In this document: in pieces, positions 36,858-45,010 of the stretch | Numbering within the stretch: position 1 is the first letter of the stretch | How the letters are laid out: each line of letters begins with the position of its first letter | NCBI RefSeq assembly: GCF_003788585.1 | Contig: NZ_AYKG01000023.1 | Coordinates: forward strand, 62,001-126,000 | Origin: Salinisphaera japonica YTM-1 | GTDB taxonomy: Bacteria > Pseudomonadota > Gammaproteobacteria > Nevskiales > Salinisphaeraceae | DNA: 64,000 nt | Reading direction: 5' to 3' | Made by a program: the position numbers and the translations under genes | The notes under the pieces: model-generated | What the model saw: only the letters and a program-made list of their open reading frames with translations | Told to the model about the DNA's origin: nothing | Databases searched by the model: none

Positions 36858-37967
36858 ATGCGCGATTCCGAAGCGTTGCTGAGAATGATCTTTCAAGCAG
36901 CCCGAGCAGCCGGGGTGTCTCGTGACGCGTTGGCCGCAGAGCTGAACTGTCCGCCCGCGTTTCTGGACAACCCTGAAGGACGTCATCCACACGAGCTGCA
37001 GGCTTATTTCTGGGCCGCCCTGGAAAAGCTCACCGGGGACGTCGAGATCGGCTTGAGCCTGTGTCGACACCTGCCGGGCTTTGACGGTCATCGTCTTGAA
37101 TATGTTCTGCTCAGTAGCAGTACGCTACGCGAAGGGCTCATGTTCGCGCATCGGTATCGTCGTGTACTCAGCGATGCCATGGCGTTGCGTCTTGTGGATG
37201 GTTCCAGCGGCGAGCATCTAGAGATACAGGCGGCAGCATACGAGGGGCCACAGCGTCGCCACACCGATATCTGCGTGGTCTATGCGGTGCTGCGCGCGCT
37301 TCGAATCGTGCCACTTGCCGCACCGCCGTCCCGGGTGCATCTGGCGTTTGAGGCACGCCTGTCGCCGGCGGTCTACGAGACGTTGTTCGGCTGCCCCGTG
37401 GTCTTCGCAGCGCCGATCAATCGAATCGAGATACCGCCGGGCATGTTGGATGCGCCGCTGCCCCTGGCCGATCCGGATATCGCCGATCTGCATCGGCGCA
37501 TGGTGGCCAGCAAGATCGCGCCAATCGAGCGACAGGATATCGTCGATCATATTCGCTCGGCGCTCTACGCTCGCAGCCTGACGCATGAGGGCGTGAGCGC
37601 GACGTTGTCGGATCTCGCCGTTCTTCTCGGTGTTCCAGAGCGTCGTATACGCGATGCTCTGGGCGATAGCGGGACATCGTTTCGTAATCTGCTGACCGAG
37701 ATCCGAGCCTGTGTCGCGGAACATCTGCTGCGCGATACCAACGCACCGCTGGATTATGTCGCTCGGGCGGCAGGATTCATGGATCGCACGGCGCTGTCTC
37801 GCTCGTTCGGGGCGACCCGCGGATTGCCGCCTCTTCGATACCGCCGCCAGGCCCAGGCTCGGGCACGGCGTGCGGGTGCAAGAACACGCTTGCGAGACCC
37901 GGAAGACGTCCTGCAAGAGCTCAAGCGCAACGCCGACCGCCGGCTGATCACGGATCGGATCGAGTAG
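36858..37967 (+). CDS. AraC-family transcriptional regulator
   Basis: A 369-residue regulator. Residues about 15-200 match the Arabinose-bd-type sensor of OruR/ArgR-like AraC proteins (GDVEIGLSLCRHLPGFDGHRLEYVLLSSSTLREGL), and the C-terminal HTH region covers about 245-335, with SLTHEGVSATLSDLAVLLGVPERRIRDALGDSGTSFRNLL then PLDYVARAAGFMDRTALSRSFGATRGLPPLRYR. The first HTH and the linker helix agree with the family. It stands at the head of the envelope module, so it may control the genes to 46.1 kb; the inducer is not known. An arginine-rich C-terminal tail of about 30 residues is unusual. Confidence 0.85.
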   Translation: MRDSEALLRMIFQAARAAGVSRDALAAELNCPPAFLDNPEGRHPHELQAYFWAALEKLTGDVEIGLSLCRHLPGFDGHRLEYVLLSSSTLREGLMFAHRYRRVLSDAMALRLVDGSSGEHLEIQAAAYEGPQRRHTDICVVYAVLRALRIVPLAAPPSRVHLAFEARLSPAVYETLFGCPVVFAAPINRIEIPPGMLDAPLPLADPDIADLHRRMVASKIAPIERQDIVDHIRSALYARSLTHEGVSATLSDLAVLLGVPERRIRDALGDSGTSFRNLLTEIRACVAEHLLRDTNAPLDYVARAAGFMDRTALSRSFGATRGLPPLRYRRQAQARARRAGARTRLRDPEDVLQELKRNADRRLITDRIE

Positions 37968-38012
37968 CCGCCACAAGTCCGCTGCCAGGCACGGGGGCGT
38001 CCCATGAGCCAG

Positions 38013-38030
38013 CGCGACCGATCGGTCGCG
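38013..38030. promoter_or_regulatory. Perfect 18-bp palindrome downstream of the AraC gene
   Basis: CGCGACCGA followed directly by TCGGTCGCG, 46 bp past the AraC stop and 228 bp ahead of the large lipoprotein start. There is no loop or T run, so it is not a terminator; it could be an operator for a dimeric repressor. Confidence 0.4.
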
Positions 38031-38257
38031 AGAGCTGCTGTGAGCTATTTCCATGCTCGTGGCCCGTATTCCAACCAAAGTCGAATGCTGCCTTAAAAAA
38101 GCCTTCTAACAATTGCTTGCGATCAAATTTGACTCCAGTGACGTCGCGCGCTGCGGTGGCGTCACATCTCGCGGCGACAAACATGATTCAACAGGTGGGC
38201 GGGCATGGCGCATGTCCGGTTGGCATCGTGTTTTTACCGAGATGGGGGATCGGATCG

Positions 38258-41200
38258 ATGGGTGATCTTTTTAGGACGAGGCTGCCTGGTGACCAGGCAG
38301 GCGTTTCAAAACCTTTCCGCAGGTCTGCGCAAGCGTTGCGCGTCTGTATCGTGGGGGCTGTTGTGGCCACCACGTTTACCGCCTGCGATTCGGGCGATGG
38401 CGGGGACAACGGCGGCGTTGGCCAGCCGGACAGCGGCGCCGCCGTCGGCGCGATCGATGCCAACGCACCGGCCGGTCTGGCGTTCTCCTACCCGATCGAT
38501 GGCCAGACCGATGTGTATCCGGGTACCACGATCGTCTTTGCGTTTTCGGGCGAAGCCGAGGGCGATGTAGCGCTGATCGATACCGAAAGTGGCCAGGCGT
38601 TACCGGCCGCCGTCGTCGCGCAGGGCAACGGGATCTACAACATTCGGCCTGCGGACTCCGATGCCCGAATGGCGCCGGCGACTACCTATGCCGTTGTGGC
38701 CCGTGGGCGTATCGGCGATGACGACAACACGGCGTTTGAAGACGGTGAGAGCCTGTTCGCCTTCACCACGGCGCCGGCCATCGGCGCCTCTGTAGCCGAT
38801 GACTTCACGCTGGTGAACTTCCCCAGTGGTAGCGACGCCGGGTTTCCGATCGCGGGTACGGCCTTGCCGTTCACCCAGTTCAACACCGTGCGTGCGCGCT
38901 TCTCGCAGGCAGTCGATGTGTCACACGTCAAACTCTGCCGCGGGACTGAAACGCTGGGCCAGGACGGTTGCAGCGTGGCTGTTACCGGTGCCGACGGGCG
39001 AAACGTTGCCGGTCGCCTGAATGTGGCCGGGCGTGATCTGGTTTTTGATCCGGGCACTATCGCGCCGGACCCCGCCAACCAGAACGCCGACCAGTACGCG
39101 AACGACGATCTGGCCGCGGATACACGCTATAGCGTGGATTTCGGCGACGAATTCGTCTCCACCTCGGGTGCTTCGTTGTCGGGCACGGCCTCGTTTTCGA
39201 TCCGCCCGCTTGCCATCAATACGGGGGATCGGGTCGATGTCGTCCAGCGACTGCGTATCGGCAATATTGGTGATGACGATGATGACACCAGCCCGGTGAC
39301 CGGGCGTACGGCCAACAACATCGAACTGGCCAGCCAACTTATTGGTCGTTATGACCTGGCCGCAGTGCCGTCGCCGGAGCAGGGCGGTCTGCAGGTTCGT
39401 CTGGCTGCCTTCAACGGGCCGCGTTTTGGCGGCACGATTCCGACGTTGCTGCCACGCGGGCAGAAATTTCTGCTCAAGGATTTCAACCTGGCGCTGGGCA
39501 GTCGTCTGGGCGATGACGGCACGTTCGATGAAGCGGTTGTGGACACCCCGGCCGATCTCGACGGCATGCAGATCCAGTTCGCCAACGACTCGGATGTCTA
39601 TTTGCTGGCCAATGATCTATCGAATATCGGTAGCCCGGCCCGTGTAACGCAGCGCCTGGACTTGAATATCTTCGGCCAGGTTGCTCCCAACAGCCCGATC
39701 GCCGCGCTGGCCAATGGGGTGGTCAACCAGACCGCCTTGAATATCCTGGCCTCAGGCGTTGCGGTGCCCCAGGAAAACGGCGACATCAGTCTGGTGCTGT
39801 ACGGCAGTTTTCCGATCTCGGTCAACGCAGACGGGCGCGCGGCGGTCAACTTCGAGCTGGAGCTGACATTGCCGGCAAGCACCGACGATCAGCCCCGGAT
39901 CATGGCTGACATGACCAACCCGCGGATCACGGCACAGTATCCCAGCGCGTGCACCTACACGTTCAACGTGGCAGACACCGATAACGAGCAGCTGTTTGAA
40001 AGCGGCGATATCGTTGGCGGTTTGACCGGTACAACCACGCTGTCGGCCACTGAATCGAATTGTATTTCGGTGTTGAACGAGCGCCGCGTGGTGTCGGCCG
40101 GGGAGCAGGAAACTGACTTCCTCGACGACTTCGACCCGGACGCCACCTACAACGCCACGCGCCCCGTAGCCGACAGCCTGCCGCTGGGGGCCTCGCCGTC
40201 GCTGCTGTTCTCCGAGCCTGTGGATCCTGCATCCCTGGTTGGCAACGTCACGCTCGTGGCCGATGAAAACAGCAGCCCCGTGACCGTACGCATGCACGCC
40301 GAGGGCGCGAGTGTGGTTATTGATCCCGTTCGTCGTCTGGCACCGGATACCGCCTACACGCTGCGTGTGAACTCACGCGTGACCGACATGAGCGGCAACC
40401 CGGTGGCACTGGCCGGCGATTTTCCGGACAGCGCGATCGTTTCCAGCGTTAAGTTCACGACCGAGCCGATGGTCATCCCCTTCGACGAGGCGGGTGATCC
40501 CGTCGCGGTGAGTGATGACGTCAACGAGGCGGTTTTCCAGACCGCGCCTTTCGTCACCGCCATCTCGGTGGGCCTTGCCTGTCCGCTGATCCCCGAGAGC
40601 GGCGACTACCTCGACGGTGGCGACGTAGCCGGCCGGTGCGTCGGCGATACCCCCAGCGAGCAGGCCGTGACGATCCCGGCGGTCATACCGTTCTTCCCGG
40701 TTGCGGTCGAGCAGGCAGCCAGCCCGACACGGCGTTATGACGTGTTCTCTCAGCCGGTCAACGCGCCGATCGAGGTGTATTTCAGCAAGCCCGTGCAGAA
40801 AGCCACGATATCGCTGGCCGATGGATGCTTGTCGGGCGGTAGTGGCAATGACAACGCGGATGCCACGATCGCGATCCAGCGCATGGACGGCTCGGGCAAC
40901 TGTGAACGGGCCGTTCCCGGCCAGTTGAGCACCCTGGGTAACGGGGCGCTGACCACTGGCTTCGCGTTTCAGCCGGCACGGCCGTTCGAGCGCGGCGCGC
41001 GTTACTGGGTCGTGATCTGTGGCAGCGCATCGGGCGATGACGACGGGCAGGAGAACGACTGCACGAGCGGGCGCACCATCATGGGCCAGAGCGGCCTTGC
41101 CCTGAATACCGACCCGCTGACGGGTACCGGCACGCGACGCGACGGCCAGGCCAATCAGCCCGGTCTGAACACGGACGATGTGCCGGGGGGTGGCGACGAC

Positions 41201-42205
41201 GTCCCCGGAACCGTGGTCGTGAGCTGCTTCGTCTCGAACGAAGAGGCCGGCGGGCCGGATATCCGCATGCCGTTCAACGGCGTGCCTGCTACGCCCGACT
41301 ACGCGACCACCGTGCGTGCCCTGCCCAAGACCGATACCAATGGCAACGGCTTTCTCGACAATACGCCGACCGCTGAGAGCCAGATCGAGGATCCAACGGC
41401 CAAGGTGATAAGCGGCGTGAATAGCGGCAATGACCGCGGGCCGAGCACCACAGTGTTCAACGATGCCTACGGGCGAGAGCGGGTTCAGGTGGCCAACGCA
41501 GTCTATGCCCGAACATTGAACAGCTTTGCGCAGTTCGGCTTCGGCTCAGAAGTCGCACCCGCCGAAGCCGGGTTCCTGGGCGGCGAGCGACCCATTGTTC
41601 TAGGGCCGGCCTTAAGCGGCTCGGACTGTAACGTCAACAATATAAGGCTGGAGAACGATACGCCGGTCGTCTCAAACGGCTCGCCGAACTCGTGTATCCC
41701 GATTGATCTGCCGCCGGGTGGTTTGTTGACGCTTACGAGCCTGCCCGCGCTGGGTGCAACGCCCACGGGTCGGTTGTTGCTGCGCTTCCCCAATCGGGTG
41801 GTCGACGGCCAGGCAACCGGCCAGCCCCAGCGTGGCTACATCGTGCCGAAATGCAGCGGGACCTTCCCGGCTTCTGGCGAGGTCGAGAGCTTCGATTACG
41901 ACTACAGCCCGTGTTTTGTTGCCGATCTGCAATTGACGCTTAACGCCCCGGACACTGTGTTTTCAGCCGGCCAGGGCCTGGGGATCGAGCAACAGGACAT
42001 CAGCCTTCAGGTGTTTGGGCCGGTGGCGTTCGAGCAGGACGGCCGGCTGGTGATCGCCACGCGTAACTCGAGGGCCTTCGCTATCACCGCGAAACTGGGC
42101 TTTGCGGGCAATACGGGCCCGCTGGACGCGCCGATACCGGCGGGCTATCAGACGCTCCAGCTGATTGGCCCGGCTCTGCACGGCGGACTGGCTTTCCCAC
42201 AGTGA
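38258..42205 (+). CDS. Giant lipoprotein with bacterial Ig-like (Big_5) domains
   Basis: A 1315-residue exported protein. The start at 38258 (MGDLFRTRLPGD) has GGGGGAT about ten bases upstream and gives a signal peptide ending in FTAC (Cys43), a fair lipobox. Big_5-like domains are visible near residues 65-170 (FSYPIDGQTDVYPGTTIVFAFSGEA), 635-740 (LPLGASPSLLFSEPVDPASLVGNVTL ... LAPDTAYTLRVNSRVTDMSGNPV) and 825 onward (NAPIEVYFSKPVQKATISLADG). Between and after them are Asp/Gly-rich segments with scattered cysteines. Such proteins are surface or periplasmic adhesin-like scaffolds. The gene is followed by a terminator and the PraB-like gene. Substrate or partner is unknown; I would not name a function beyond envelope lipoprotein. 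Confidence 0.75.
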   Translation: MGDLFRTRLPGDQAGVSKPFRRSAQALRVCIVGAVVATTFTACDSGDGGDNGGVGQPDSGAAVGAIDANAPAGLAFSYPIDGQTDVYPGTTIVFAFSGEAEGDVALIDTESGQALPAAVVAQGNGIYNIRPADSDARMAPATTYAVVARGRIGDDDNTAFEDGESLFAFTTAPAIGASVADDFTLVNFPSGSDAGFPIAGTALPFTQFNTVRARFSQAVDVSHVKLCRGTETLGQDGCSVAVTGADGRNVAGRLNVAGRDLVFDPGTIAPDPANQNADQYANDDLAADTRYSVDFGDEFVSTSGASLSGTASFSIRPLAINTGDRVDVVQRLRIGNIGDDDDDTSPVTGRTANNIELASQLIGRYDLAAVPSPEQGGLQVRLAAFNGPRFGGTIPTLLPRGQKFLLKDFNLALGSRLGDDGTFDEAVVDTPADLDGMQIQFANDSDVYLLANDLSNIGSPARVTQRLDLNIFGQVAPNSPIAALANGVVNQTALNILASGVAVPQENGDISLVLYGSFPISVNADGRAAVNFELELTLPASTDDQPRIMADMTNPRITAQYPSACTYTFNVADTDNEQLFESGDIVGGLTGTTTLSATESNCISVLNERRVVSAGEQETDFLDDFDPDATYNATRPVADSLPLGASPSLLFSEPVDPASLVGNVTLVADENSSPVTVRMHAEGASVVIDPVRRLAPDTAYTLRVNSRVTDMSGNPVALAGDFPDSAIVSSVKFTTEPMVIPFDEAGDPVAVSDDVNEAVFQTAPFVTAISVGLACPLIPESGDYLDGGDVAGRCVGDTPSEQAVTIPAVIPFFPVAVEQAASPTRRYDVFSQPVNAPIEVYFSKPVQKATISLADGCLSGGSGNDNADATIAIQRMDGSGNCERAVPGQLSTLGNGALTTGFAFQPARPFERGARYWVVICGSASGDDDGQENDCTSGRTIMGQSGLALNTDPLTGTGTRRDGQANQPGLNTDDVPGGGDDVPGTVVVSCFVSNEEAGGPDIRMPFNGVPATPDYATTVRALPKTDTNGNGFLDNTPTAESQIEDPTAKVISGVNSGNDRGPSTTVFNDAYGRERVQVANAVYARTLNSFAQFGFGSEVAPAEAGFLGGERPIVLGPALSGSDCNVNNIRLENDTPVVSNGSPNSCIPIDLPPGGLLTLTSLPALGATPTGRLLLRFPNRVVDGQATGQPQRGYIVPKCSGTFPASGEVESFDYDYSPCFVADLQLTLNAPDTVFSAGQGLGIEQQDISLQVFGPVAFEQDGRLVIATRNSRAFAITAKLGFAGNTGPLDAPIPAGYQTLQLIGPALHGGLAFPQ

Positions 42206-42218
42206 TCGCATGATTTGA

Positions 42219-42256
42219 CACTTGCGCGCCCGTGGGCGGGCAAGTGCCGATTTTTT
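42219..42256 (+). terminator. Terminator after the giant lipoprotein gene
   Basis: CACTTGC (42219-42225) pairs with GCAAGTG (42240-42246), with an inner CGCCC/GGGCG stem, followed by a T run at 42251-42256. Confidence 0.65.
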
Positions 42257-42309
42257 CAAACCGTTGCAAGCGCAACATCCGACAAACCAACTCCTAGGGA
42301 GAAGACAAG

Positions 42310-42828
42310 ATGAACAACATCATCAAGAAATCGCTGATTGGCGGCGCCATGGTTCTCGGTAGCGTGGGTATCGCCCAGGCCGCGACCGTGACACCGGGCG
42401 TGGGCACCTATTCCTTCGCCGGCCCGGCCACGCTGTCGGCGTTCGGTATCAACCCGATGTGCACGCTCGAGCTGACCGGTGACGTGCAGAAGAACGGCAA
42501 CGGCGGCGTGACCGTCACCGTGACTGACGGCGATGCCACCGGTGGCTTCGCCTGTGGCTTCGTGGGCTTCGAGTTCCCGTGGACCGCGGAAGTCTCGGCC
42601 GACCAGATCCCGGCCGACCCGACGCAATCCGTGCCGATCATGTTCGACAACGTGGTCGTGACCGCCATCGGCAGCAACTGCACGGATGAGCCGACCTCGC
42701 TCCCGGCCATCTTCTCGAACGGTGATCCGATCAGCGAGCCGTCCTCGTTCAGCTTCAATGCCAATATCGGCAGCTGTGCGGTCAACGGCACCGTCTCGGC
42801 ACAAAGTGATGTGAACGTCACGCAGTAA
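42310..42828 (+). CDS. Small secreted protein resembling PraB (alkane-growth-associated)
   Basis: A 172-residue protein with a clear signal peptide (IGGAMVLGSVGIAQAA). The mature part is all-beta in outlook, with four cysteines in NPMCTLEL, GFACGFVG, GSNCTDEP and IGSCAVNG. The pattern of VTPGVGTYSFAGPATLSAFG followed by CTLELTGDV and a WTAEVSA stretch recalls PraB, the extracellular protein first described as an activator of alkane growth in Pseudomonas. This resemblance is from memory and moderate. AGGGAGAAG at 42296-42304 is a strong ribosome-binding site, so high expression is likely. A terminator follows. Confidence 0.6.
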   Translation: MNNIIKKSLIGGAMVLGSVGIAQAATVTPGVGTYSFAGPATLSAFGINPMCTLELTGDVQKNGNGGVTVTVTDGDATGGFACGFVGFEFPWTAEVSADQIPADPTQSVPIMFDNVVVTAIGSNCTDEPTSLPAIFSNGDPISEPSSFSFNANIGSCAVNGTVSAQSDVNVTQ

Positions 42829-42846
42829 TACGCACTGTTGTGTCAG

Positions 42847-42877
42847 CGCCCGGGCGATATCGTCCGGGCGTTTTTTT
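42847..42877 (+). terminator. Terminator after the PraB-like gene
   Basis: CGCCCGG (42847-42853) pairs with CCGGGCG (42864-42870), then seven T's; the 10-base middle GCGATATCGT can also pair internally. Confidence 0.85.
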
Positions 42878-42968
42878 GTCTGGCGCGAGCGCCGGGTATC
42901 GCGCGTTCTCTTCGTCACACGAGCTTGTCAGGGGCCGTGTTATCGGCCAGCTTGTAGGCCGTATTCCA

Positions 42969-43505
42969 ATGGACGATGCCGTGTTTGACGATATCTCGTG
43001 GGCCTGGTGGGCCGGCCAGGGTTTCGGGCTCGCGGCCCTGGTGCTTTGTGTGCTCGGGTTCGCGAGCCGGCACGACGAACGTCTTTTTCTGCGTTTGTTG
43101 TTGGCGAATGTGGCTTTCACGCTTCAATTCGCGCTGTTGGGGAGCTGGGTCGCGGCCGGTATCACCGCACTCATCGTGCTCCGTATCCAGCTTGTGCGTC
43201 GTTACAAGGGCTCCTGGCTCGTCATGTCAGGGATGCTTGTTGCCACGCTTGTCGTCGCGCTGCCCGGGCTCGGCTCGTTGCATGCGCTGTGGCCGCTGGC
43301 GGCCGGCCTCATCGGAACGCTGGCCATGTTCATGTTCGAAGGCATCCCCATGCGCTGGTTGCTGGCGGTGGCGGCGTTCTGCTGGGTGATGGCGAATCTT
43401 CTGGTCGGGTCGATCGGTGGCACCGCTGCAGAAATACTTATTCTGGTCACCAATCTCGTCACTATCGGGCGGTTGATGCGGGCTCGTCGTTCGCGTGTGT
43501 CGTAA
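42969..43505 (+). CDS. YgjV-like inner-membrane protein
   Basis: A 178-residue protein with about six hydrophobic helices: FGLAALVLCVLGFASRHD, LFLRLLLANVAFTLQFALLG, AGITALIVLRIQLVRRYKG, LVMSGMLVATLVVALPGLG, IGTLAMFMFEGIPMRWLL, FCWVMANLLVGSIGG, and EILILVTNLVTIGRLM. The N-VAFTLQFALLG-and-IGTLAMFMFEGIPMRW pattern fits the Imp-YgjV family, whose function is unknown. The start at 42969 gives the expected N-terminus; the longer frame begins inside a terminator. Its neighbours are envelope genes, but it has no visible functional link to them. Confidence 0.7.
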   Translation: MDDAVFDDISWAWWAGQGFGLAALVLCVLGFASRHDERLFLRLLLANVAFTLQFALLGSWVAAGITALIVLRIQLVRRYKGSWLVMSGMLVATLVVALPGLGSLHALWPLAAGLIGTLAMFMFEGIPMRWLLAVAAFCWVMANLLVGSIGGTAAEILILVTNLVTIGRLMRARRSRVS

Positions 43506-43941
43506 CTTGCCGAGAACCGGCGTCGCAGGCCCCGAATCGACCTCTAAATGATGCGGAGAAAACATCACAAGAAGAGCATAAAAGACAAAATAAGCTGGTA
43601 TGCGCCGAAAGTCGAAAGACCCTTTTTAACAATTTTATATCAATAACTTAGGCTTTTTTTTGACCCGATTGCCGGTTTTTTTTGGGGTCGAGTCATCCCG
43701 TTATCGCTAATTTATGGTTCAAAGAGAGTCATAGGGACTGTTGGGGAGTCGCAAGAGCGCCATGCGGCGCGTTATCCCGCTGCTGATGAGAAACGTCATG
43801 GCGTACGGAGACGGACTCATACGACACCGCATAGACCCTGAAGCCAGCCGCGGCACTTGTGTGTTGTACGCGAGCGTCGTGGCATTACCGGTAGAACGAA
43901 TTGATTCGTTAATAACGACAAACGTCGATAGGGGAAAACCG
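43506..43941. promoter_or_regulatory. 436-bp gap before the OmpW-like gene, with palindrome
   Basis: No gene is supported. 43590-43690 is AT-rich and holds several long T runs; it probably carries the ompW-like promoter. A perfect palindrome AACGAAT-TG-ATTCGTT lies at 43895-43910, 31 bp ahead of the start codon and just before the AGGGG ribosome-binding site (43930-43934). It looks like an operator. Confidence 0.5.
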
Positions 43942-44874
43942 ATGGGGATCAAGAGCGCGCCGCTGCGGGTCAATACCGGCATATTTGCCGCAGCGTTGAT
44001 CGGTATGGGAGGTCTGCTGGCAAACGGCACGGCTGTAGCACAGGGACAGATGCGCGATATGGAAGCTACGGGCGGCGATACGCTCATCGGCGACGCCATC
44101 AGCTTCGTCGGCAATAATCTTTATTTTCGTTTCGGTGCCGGTTACCTCGATTATTACGGCACGTCGTCCGAACTCAAGGTCGAGGATGCGAAAGGTCTGG
44201 CCGCGCAGGCATTCGGCCCGGGCGAATCCAGCCTGGACGGCACGGGCACATCGCTCAACGACAAGATGTTCCCTTCGGGCACGCTGGGGCTCTATATCCC
44301 CTGGACCAATCATCACCTGGCCACCGAGGTCACCATCTCCGCGCCCATCAAACTCGACTTCCAGGTCGACGGCGCCGCCGCAACATCGTCACTGGCGCCC
44401 GACGCGCTGGGCGGCAACGGCCCGGGCAACACGATCAATCCGGGCGTGCCCACGCTTAACCGAAATATCGGCCAGCTCAAGGCCTTGCCGCCGAACATCA
44501 GCTTCGTCTATCGACCGTTCGTGAATACTCGTATCCAGCCGTATATCGGCGTGGGGGCGATGTATCTCTATACCTACGACACCGACATCAACGAGCCGCT
44601 GCTGAACTCGGTCAACGAGCCCACGCTGTATCTGTCCAAACCCTGGGCCTGTACCGGCAAGCTCGGCTTCGATATCAATATCACCGAAAAGTTTTTCGTC
44701 GGCGCCGAGGCTCAGTACATCGGCTGTGCCGAGGTCAAGGCCGAGCTCAACGATATCTCGATTCGAGCGGATAATATCTCTGACACGTTCGGACCGGTGG
44801 ATGTGGGCAAGGTCAGCTCGACCAACAGCTTCGAGGCCGTACTTTACCAGGTCTCAATGGGCGTTCGGTTCTAG
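43942..44874 (+). CDS. OmpW-family outer-membrane channel
   Basis: A 310-residue OmpW-type barrel. Signal peptide to about residue 34 (LANGTAVAQG). The body has the OmpW pattern NLYFRFGAGYLDYYG ... LPPNISFVYRPFVNTRIQPYIGVGAMYLYTYD ... GKLGFDINITEKFFVGAEAQYI and ends MGVRF with the terminal Phe. Proteins of this family admit small hydrophobic compounds across the outer membrane and include AlkL, the alkane channel. Length is greater than E. coli OmpW (about 190 mature residues) owing to an extended loop with GDGAAA-type residues around 120-160. Substrate inferred, not shown. Confidence 0.82.
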   Translation: MGIKSAPLRVNTGIFAAALIGMGGLLANGTAVAQGQMRDMEATGGDTLIGDAISFVGNNLYFRFGAGYLDYYGTSSELKVEDAKGLAAQAFGPGESSLDGTGTSLNDKMFPSGTLGLYIPWTNHHLATEVTISAPIKLDFQVDGAAATSSLAPDALGGNGPGNTINPGVPTLNRNIGQLKALPPNISFVYRPFVNTRIQPYIGVGAMYLYTYDTDINEPLLNSVNEPTLYLSKPWACTGKLGFDINITEKFFVGAEAQYIGCAEVKAELNDISIRADNISDTFGPVDVGKVSSTNSFEAVLYQVSMGVRF

Positions 44875-44907
44875 ACAGCCGTTTCAAGACCTTGGCCGGG
44901 CCAGTAC

Positions 44908-44921
44908 AAAACGTACGTTTT
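44908..44921. promoter_or_regulatory. Perfect 14-bp palindrome between OmpW-like and lipoprotein genes
   Basis: AAAACGTACGTTTT lies 33 bp after the OmpW-like stop and 90 bp before the lipoprotein start. It may be an operator. The lack of a loop and of a T run on the far side argues against a terminator. Confidence 0.4.
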
Positions 44922-45010
44922 AAAGTCTCCCTTTGCATGACGACGTTCAGGACTCGGCCCTTTTAATTTCCGCAACACGCCGCGGCGGGTTGCGAGCGGG
45001 GAACAGCATC

